A stretch of 64,000 nt of DNA from Aquatica leii (Eukaryota; Arthropoda; Insecta; Coleoptera; Lampyridae), in the NCBI GenBank assembly GCA_035610365.1, contig CM069436.1, positions 8,856,937-8,920,936 on the forward strand, given 5' to 3'. The stretch's first letter is position 1; each line of letters starts with the position of its first letter. The notes beneath the pieces are model-generated. The model worked only from the letters and a program-made list of their open reading frames with translations. It had not been told where the DNA came from and ran no database searches. Position numbers and translations under genes: made by a program. This document shows positions 61,701 through 64,000 of the stretch, piece after piece.

Positions 61701-63764
61701 AAAGGTTTTGTTTTTGTTTCTACTTGGTCTATATAAGTCTCACGAGTGTGGGGGAAATAAAATGTCCACACGTGCGGTGCCCCCTGCACACGTGTAAGGC
61801 GACTGATTACAACGGAATGGCGCCGGGTGCTCCGAGGTTGGGGCCAGTAAATGCTGATCCTCTATCCAGCCACGCATCCTCTCGGTCCGGCCAATGACCC
61901 TTGAGATTTAGGATTTTGCTGAGGTTGTCTCCTCTTGGTTCAAGCGGTTAAGCCGAGACCCCCGCACCAAACTGAGCACTCCAGGTTCGTGCATGGTATA
62001 TCGACATGGTTGATGCACGTCGCACATCAAACATATATCGGCGCCGTTATACCCTGCGCCAAGCCCTTGGCTACGACACAACAACCGAGCGGGGTAGCTG
62101 GTCCACGATGCTGTCTTTGGTTGCTGCGAGTCCCTGTTCATAAGCGACGAGCAACCTTATCCCTAGCATTAACCTAAGCATCACATACGATCATTTACTT
62201 AGACCGTTTCCCTATCCGCCACCTGGAGATGCGCCTGGTAGGGTGCCACCTCTCAGGTACTCCATATTAGTCCCACGAGTAAAAAAATAAATATAAGCAA
62301 TCATATGCCGTTATATACACATACAACGGACCTTGAGGTTAGACCAGTAACGACTGGTATAAGGAGATAACAACTGCCCCTCTCTAACTCATGACCAGAC
62401 CACTTTATTTTGACCAATTTTAAAATCGTCATAAGAACATCATTACCTATTTACAAAAATCCTTATTAACTCATAACTACCCATCCCTTATCCATCACTT
62501 GAAGACACGCCCTATAGGTATCTCAACCCACACGTAGGAGAAATGTGCAGAAATATTTTTTTAAATCCAAACTTGCAGCCAGAAGCGTTATCAAGATCAA
62601 GTACGCCGTTATCACCTGGGGGTTCATTAGGTGGAGGCAACGCAATTAACGAATTCAGTGCAATGAGCCAATGCACCCGTAAAAGCCAAATAGATGCGCT
62701 ACCATTTTACGAAATCGAAAGTTGCACAGCTAGCAAACAAGAACATATAATCTCGGTGGTAACATAAATACTCGATTCACTAAACTGCCAAATTCCAAAC
62801 TAACGTTTCAGAATTTACGTGAACTTAGCATGCATTTACTAAAACAAAGCACCGAAAACAGAATAAGCCGCTTTCAATGGCAGTCACAAACACCAATGCA
62901 TGTTCATGCCGTAGCTACAAGATACGTTTCGGCACAGTTAGAACAATCGCGGTATTTATGTCACATACTTTGCAAGGGAATAGGATTTGATCCAAAATAT
63001 GACCAGGAAAAAGGATTCGCGTTTATGTAAGTTTTCCACATTGTTATTTAATCAATAATCAATCATTTCAGTGATCATTTATCCACCGAGAAGAAATATG
63101 TATTCTTCTCAGTTTTAGAAAGGTATTACTTAGCTGTTGAATCCATTGCGTTCCCTTTACCACAAGGATTCACATCGTTTTTTACATTTTTGGGGTATCG
63201 CACACTGCGTTTCAATACTTTCTTGCAGTACGTACAAAGAAACGTTTTCGAACTACAAGTGGATGTTATGAAAGTTATTATGATGGGTATATTTATCCAA
63301 AGTAGAAAATTGCAACTTTAACAAGTAATTGTAGATACCGATGACACTAAGTCAGGAATCGAACGTAAATTAAAATTGCTGACCATGTTGCCAAGATCGA
63401 GATTAAAGAGGTTATTAAGTCAGTGGAGTCATCCCATTAGCTTGATGATTAGGGCTCGCGAACACTCGCTTAATATACTGTCAGGTGTTGAAGGACAAAA
63501 TCCACGTTTGCACGGTCTGCAAAAAAATAGAAACTATCAATTAGGTAAGTACTATAATTGGACTTTTGCACTTTAAGTGTGCAAAACATGTTATAATGGG
63601 GATTAAATATTCGTTTTTTAGGTTTAGCTGCATTTCCATCTGAAGATCGGCTGTCACCGCTAGACACCTTTTTAGATCTACTAACAGCAAAAGCGAATCT
63701 AACCGAAATTGATTTTGGATTACTAATCGAAGCCACTGTTACATCAACAGACGACTTTTTATAA
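43786..63764 (+). CDS. pigeon: pigeon / gamma-secretase-activating protein homologue, eleven exons
   Basis: Homologue of Drosophila pigeon and vertebrate GSAP, whose C-terminal part modulates gamma-secretase in mammals. Exons: 43786-43849, 53996-54406, 54456-54697, 54753-54917, 54965-55441, 55535-55870, 62579-62758, 62812-63026, 63072-63286, 63335-63544 and 63622-63764. All junctions are GT-AG with matching phases, giving about 885 codons (human GSAP is about 854). Landmarks are [57 protein letters not shown] and [14 protein letters not shown]. Exons 2-11 are well supported. Exon 1 ([19 protein letters not shown]) is inferred from its ATG, donor site and exact phase match across a 10.1-kb intron. 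A missed exon in the 6.7-kb sixth intron is possible. Confidence 0.85.
43850..44790. other. Start of pigeon intron 1
   Basis: AT-rich intron sequence with no recognised gene. CTAGGGGAGACCATCCAAC near 44480 may be an outer end of the pogo-like element that follows, but its mate was not found. Confidence 0.4.
44790..46560 (-). pseudogene. pogo/Tigger-like transposase relic B, nearly intact
   Basis: The transposase frame runs from 46453 down to 45455 and is broken by only one stop (TAA at 46079-46081); both sides are in the same frame. It reads [52 protein letters not shown] and [10 protein letters not shown]. The three catalytic aspartates (NVDE, IMDNH, PLDK) are kept. An upstream helix-turn-helix region (46453-46560) is poorly readable. 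A separate C-terminal part (45254-44820) reads [13 protein letters not shown] and, after a frame change, SFLRKHTR-like sequence. It lies antisense in pigeon intron 1. Confidence 0.8.
46690..48300 (+). pseudogene. BEL/Pao LTR-retrotransposon relic (gag, RT, integrase pieces)
   Basis: Plus-strand frames give a gag piece with a [12 protein letters not shown]-like segment and [18 protein letters not shown] (46790-46980). It jumps directly to an RT piece with [26 protein letters not shown] and [11 protein letters not shown] (about 47100-47300). An integrase piece reads [21 protein letters not shown], and [20 protein letters not shown] (47890-48150), ending LGRIIPL near 48290. This order and wording are BEL/Pao. 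Protease and the RT catalytic palm are missing, and stops abound. Confidence 0.8.
48395..48948 (+). other. Possible LTR downstream of the BEL/Pao relic
   Basis: Begins TGTTCCAGCCCGAACAGGC about 100 bp after the end of integrase, includes CAATAAATTT near 48465, and could end GAGGACA at 48948. There is no second copy or target duplication to confirm either end. Confidence 0.3.
49125..51300 (-). pseudogene. pogo/Tigger-like transposase relic C
   Basis: The frame from 51213 to 49582 is interrupted by a single TGA at 50854-50856. The N-terminal part has a psq-type helix-turn-helix ([21 protein letters not shown]). The catalytic part reads [22 protein letters not shown] and [15 protein letters not shown]; the middle catalytic D of the DNH motif is N, so it is probably inactive. 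A lysine-rich tail ends [10 protein letters not shown]. After a stop, 49540-49232 carries a C-terminal module ([28 protein letters not shown]) shared with relic B. GGGGCACATT at 49131 and AATGTGCCCC at about 51283 are inverted and may be subterminal repeats. Confidence 0.8.
51301..51859. other. Spacer in pigeon intron 1
   Basis: No gene seen. ACCCCACCCACCCACCTTACCCTAC near 51645 resembles a pogo-type terminal repeat, but a left partner was not found. TACGTACATTGTAC-like words cluster near 51785-51860. Confidence 0.4.
52240..52313 (-). other. tRNA-like sequence inside the TIR element
   Basis: The minus strand reads GGTAGAGTAGTGGTTAACAC, similar to an A box, then, after a variable stretch, GATGTTCGTGAGATCAAACC, similar to a B box with an insertion, and CCCAGG. 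It resembles a decayed tRNA or the head of a tRNA-derived SINE. No cloverleaf was verified. Confidence 0.3.
53270..53790. repeat. 130-bp tandem repeat inside the TIR element
   Basis: AACGTTCAATTTTTTAAT starts at 53401 and 53531, with AACGTTTATTTTTTTAAT at 53661, exactly 130 bp apart. A more diverged unit precedes them. Each unit holds ACTCTTAAGTTACTGG, TTAAGCTAC, CCATTACATTACTCC and GGTATAA-like or AGTATAATGG blocks. Confidence 0.85.
55960..56175. repeat. Repeat dense in GATGTCC-like words
   Basis: Words such as CCATAAGATGTCC, ATCCGGTGGACGT, GCGGATGTCG and GGATAGGATGTTAC recur. It is related to 38506-38700 in the opposite orientation. A possible terminal CCCAAAAATCGACATCCGC reads on the minus strand from about 56153, but no mate was fixed. 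Confidence 0.5.
56200..56760 (-). pseudogene. Degenerate non-LTR RT fragment in pigeon intron 6
   Basis: Read across frames on the minus strand: [19 protein letters not shown] with [18 protein letters not shown] (near 56640-56530), [15 protein letters not shown] (near 56440), and [21 protein letters not shown] (near 56380-56300). The order matches the finger region of LOA/Jockey-type RTs ([29 protein letters not shown]). Heavily decayed. Confidence 0.55.
57200..58134 (-). pseudogene. LOA-B ORF2: RNase H and C-terminal zinc knuckle
   Basis: RNase H is open from 58134 to 57517 with [35 protein letters not shown] and [13 protein letters not shown], so all acidic catalytic positions and the histidine are present. 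After one frame change near 57520, the tail (57445-57200) reads [15 protein letters not shown] and [18 protein letters not shown]. Confidence 0.85.
58163..60775 (-). pseudogene. LOA-B ORF2: endonuclease, reverse transcriptase, thumb
   Basis: Starts [15 protein letters not shown] at 60775. Endonuclease motifs are [22 protein letters not shown] and [10 protein letters not shown]. Frame changes fall near 60470, at a stop (60049-60051), near 59700, at a stop (59339-59341) and near 58640. RT motifs are [38 protein letters not shown] and an intact GYADDIVTV catalytic box. The thumb reads [13 protein letters not shown] and [16 protein letters not shown]. The catalytic residues of both enzymes look intact; only the frame is broken. 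Confidence 0.85.
60780..61900 (-). pseudogene. LOA-B ORF1
   Basis: Minus-strand frames read [19 protein letters not shown] (near 61660), a serine/threonine- and lysine-rich stretch, [18 protein letters not shown] (near 61430), LLITCADQ with [15 protein letters not shown] (near 61270-61180), and [19 protein letters not shown] with [16 protein letters not shown] (near 61130-61020). The order matches a DUF4780-like LOA ORF1. At least three frame changes and several stops are present, so no intact protein can be made. Confidence 0.7.
62270..62530 (-). pseudogene. Older LOA 5' UTR fragment flanking LOA-B
   Basis: The minus strand near 62515-62480 reads ATAGGGCGTGTCTTCAAGTG and ATGGATAAGGGATGG, a diverged match to the LOA 5' UTR (CAGGCGCGTCTCCAGGTGGT then GGATAGG) seen in LOA-A and LOA-B. 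It is a relic of an earlier LOA insertion just upstream of pigeon exon 7. Confidence 0.5.
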
Positions 63765-63793
63765 TAAATTAATTCTATTTGTTACATAACCTA

Positions 63794-63799
63794 TTTATT
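63794..63799 (-). promoter_or_regulatory. Likely polyadenylation signal of Rtf2
   Basis: TTTATT on the plus strand is AATAAA on the minus strand, 43 bp past the Rtf2 stop and only 30 bp past the pigeon stop on the other strand. Confidence 0.5.
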
Positions 63800-63817
63800 A
63801 TTTTCCAAAATAATTAT

Positions 63818-63823
63818 AATAAA
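63818..63823 (+). promoter_or_regulatory. Candidate polyadenylation signal of pigeon
   Basis: AATAAA about 54 bp after the pigeon stop; another AATAAA overlaps the stop at 63763-63768. Either would place the pigeon 3' end inside or against the Rtf2 3' UTR or last exon. Confidence 0.5.
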
Positions 63824-63841
63824 AACGTAAAATTACTAAAA

Positions 63842-64000
63842 TTAATTGTAAAATGGATTGTACGTAATCCAATGGGCCCGATTTTGTTGTTTCTCTGATG
63901 TATGACTAGTGAATATAGATTTGTACACATCGGAAGCTTGAGGATCTTTTGCGACACTGTAATCTTTCTTTACTTTCTTTGCTTTCTCTCTTAAAGCTTC
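63842..64000 (-). CDS. Rtf2: Replication termination factor 2 homologue, C-terminal end (partial)
   Basis: The minus strand is open from the window edge to a TAA at 63842-63844. It reads a lysine-rich REKAKKVKKDYSVAKDP stretch, then VYKSIFTSHTSEKQQNRAHW ending ITYNPFYN. The YKSxFTSH...AHW ending matches the conserved C-terminus of RTF2 (RTFDC1) proteins, which act at stalled replication forks. The RING-like domain and N-terminus lie beyond the window. It converges on pigeon, with 77 bp between stop codons. Confidence 0.8.
   Translation of the reverse strand, partial: EALREKAKKVKKDYSVAKDPQASDVYKSIFTSHTSEKQQNRAHWITYNPFYN

Larger units (their letters stand above)
57104..62269 (-). mobile_element. 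Full-length LOA/Baggins-like retrotransposon LOA-B with 12-bp target duplication
   Basis: The element lies between two perfect copies of TACTCCATATTA (57104-57115 and 62258-62269). Its body (about 57116-62257, 5.14 kb) starts on the minus strand CCTGAGAGGTGGCACC and ends in a TAA/AAT trinucleotide tail. The order is 5' UTR, ORF1 with a DUF4780-like domain, then ORF2 with endonuclease, RT, RNase H and zinc knuckle. It is complete end to end but has several frameshifts and stops in both ORFs. It lies antisense in pigeon intron 6 and is a different subfamily from LOA-A. Confidence 0.9.

Overview
The window is animal nuclear DNA, almost certainly from an insect and possibly a beetle (the order is a guess). 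It is AT-rich, its genes have introns with GT-AG borders, and it carries four recognisable insect genes among many decayed transposable elements. Host coding sequence is about 6 kb of the 64 kb. Nothing bacterial, plasmid-like or viral was seen.

Host genes. (1) Skeletor, plus strand, exons between 10723 and 12827: the last five coding exons, with DM13 and DOMON domains. (2) Heat shock factor Hsf, minus strand, 32929 down to 30835: a complete eight-exon model of 534 codons whose splice phases all agree. (3) pigeon / gamma-secretase-activating protein (GSAP), plus strand, 43786 to 63764: eleven exons, with a predicted 64-bp first exon separated from the rest by a 10.1-kb intron. (4) The last exon of Rtf2 (replication termination factor 2), minus strand, stop at 63842-63844, which converges tail to tail on pigeon with 77 bp between the stop codons.

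Mobile DNA. 1-8.2 kb: non-LTR fragments, a minus-strand LOA/Baggins-like element (here LOA-A) split by a solo LTR with a 4-bp target duplication, and Jockey fragments. 14-15 kb: a Penelope-like relic with an intact GIY-YIG domain. 15.5-18.4 kb: a broken multicopy protein gene of unknown function followed by a 159-bp satellite. 18.5-27.66 kb: a nearly perfect 4.58-kb tandem duplication of Gypsy and LOA debris. 26.95-30.3 kb: a second LOA-A copy, internally deleted. 35.4-38.3 kb: a truncated Gypsy element. 38.8-51.3 kb: three pogo/Tigger-like relics and a BEL/Pao relic. 40.2-42.4 and 51.9-53.9 kb: TIR elements packed with element-specific short words. 57.1-62.3 kb: a full-length LOA element (LOA-B) with a perfect 12-bp target duplication in a pigeon intron.

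The most notable structures are the 4.58-kb duplication, whose copies differ almost only in homopolymer lengths; the group of TIR elements with 5'-CCCA ends and private repeated words; the nested insertions with readable target duplications; and the unknown gene relic beside its satellite. No convincing new cellular system was found. All coordinates come from reading the sequence by eye, and the splice models rest on reading frame and splice-site agreement only.
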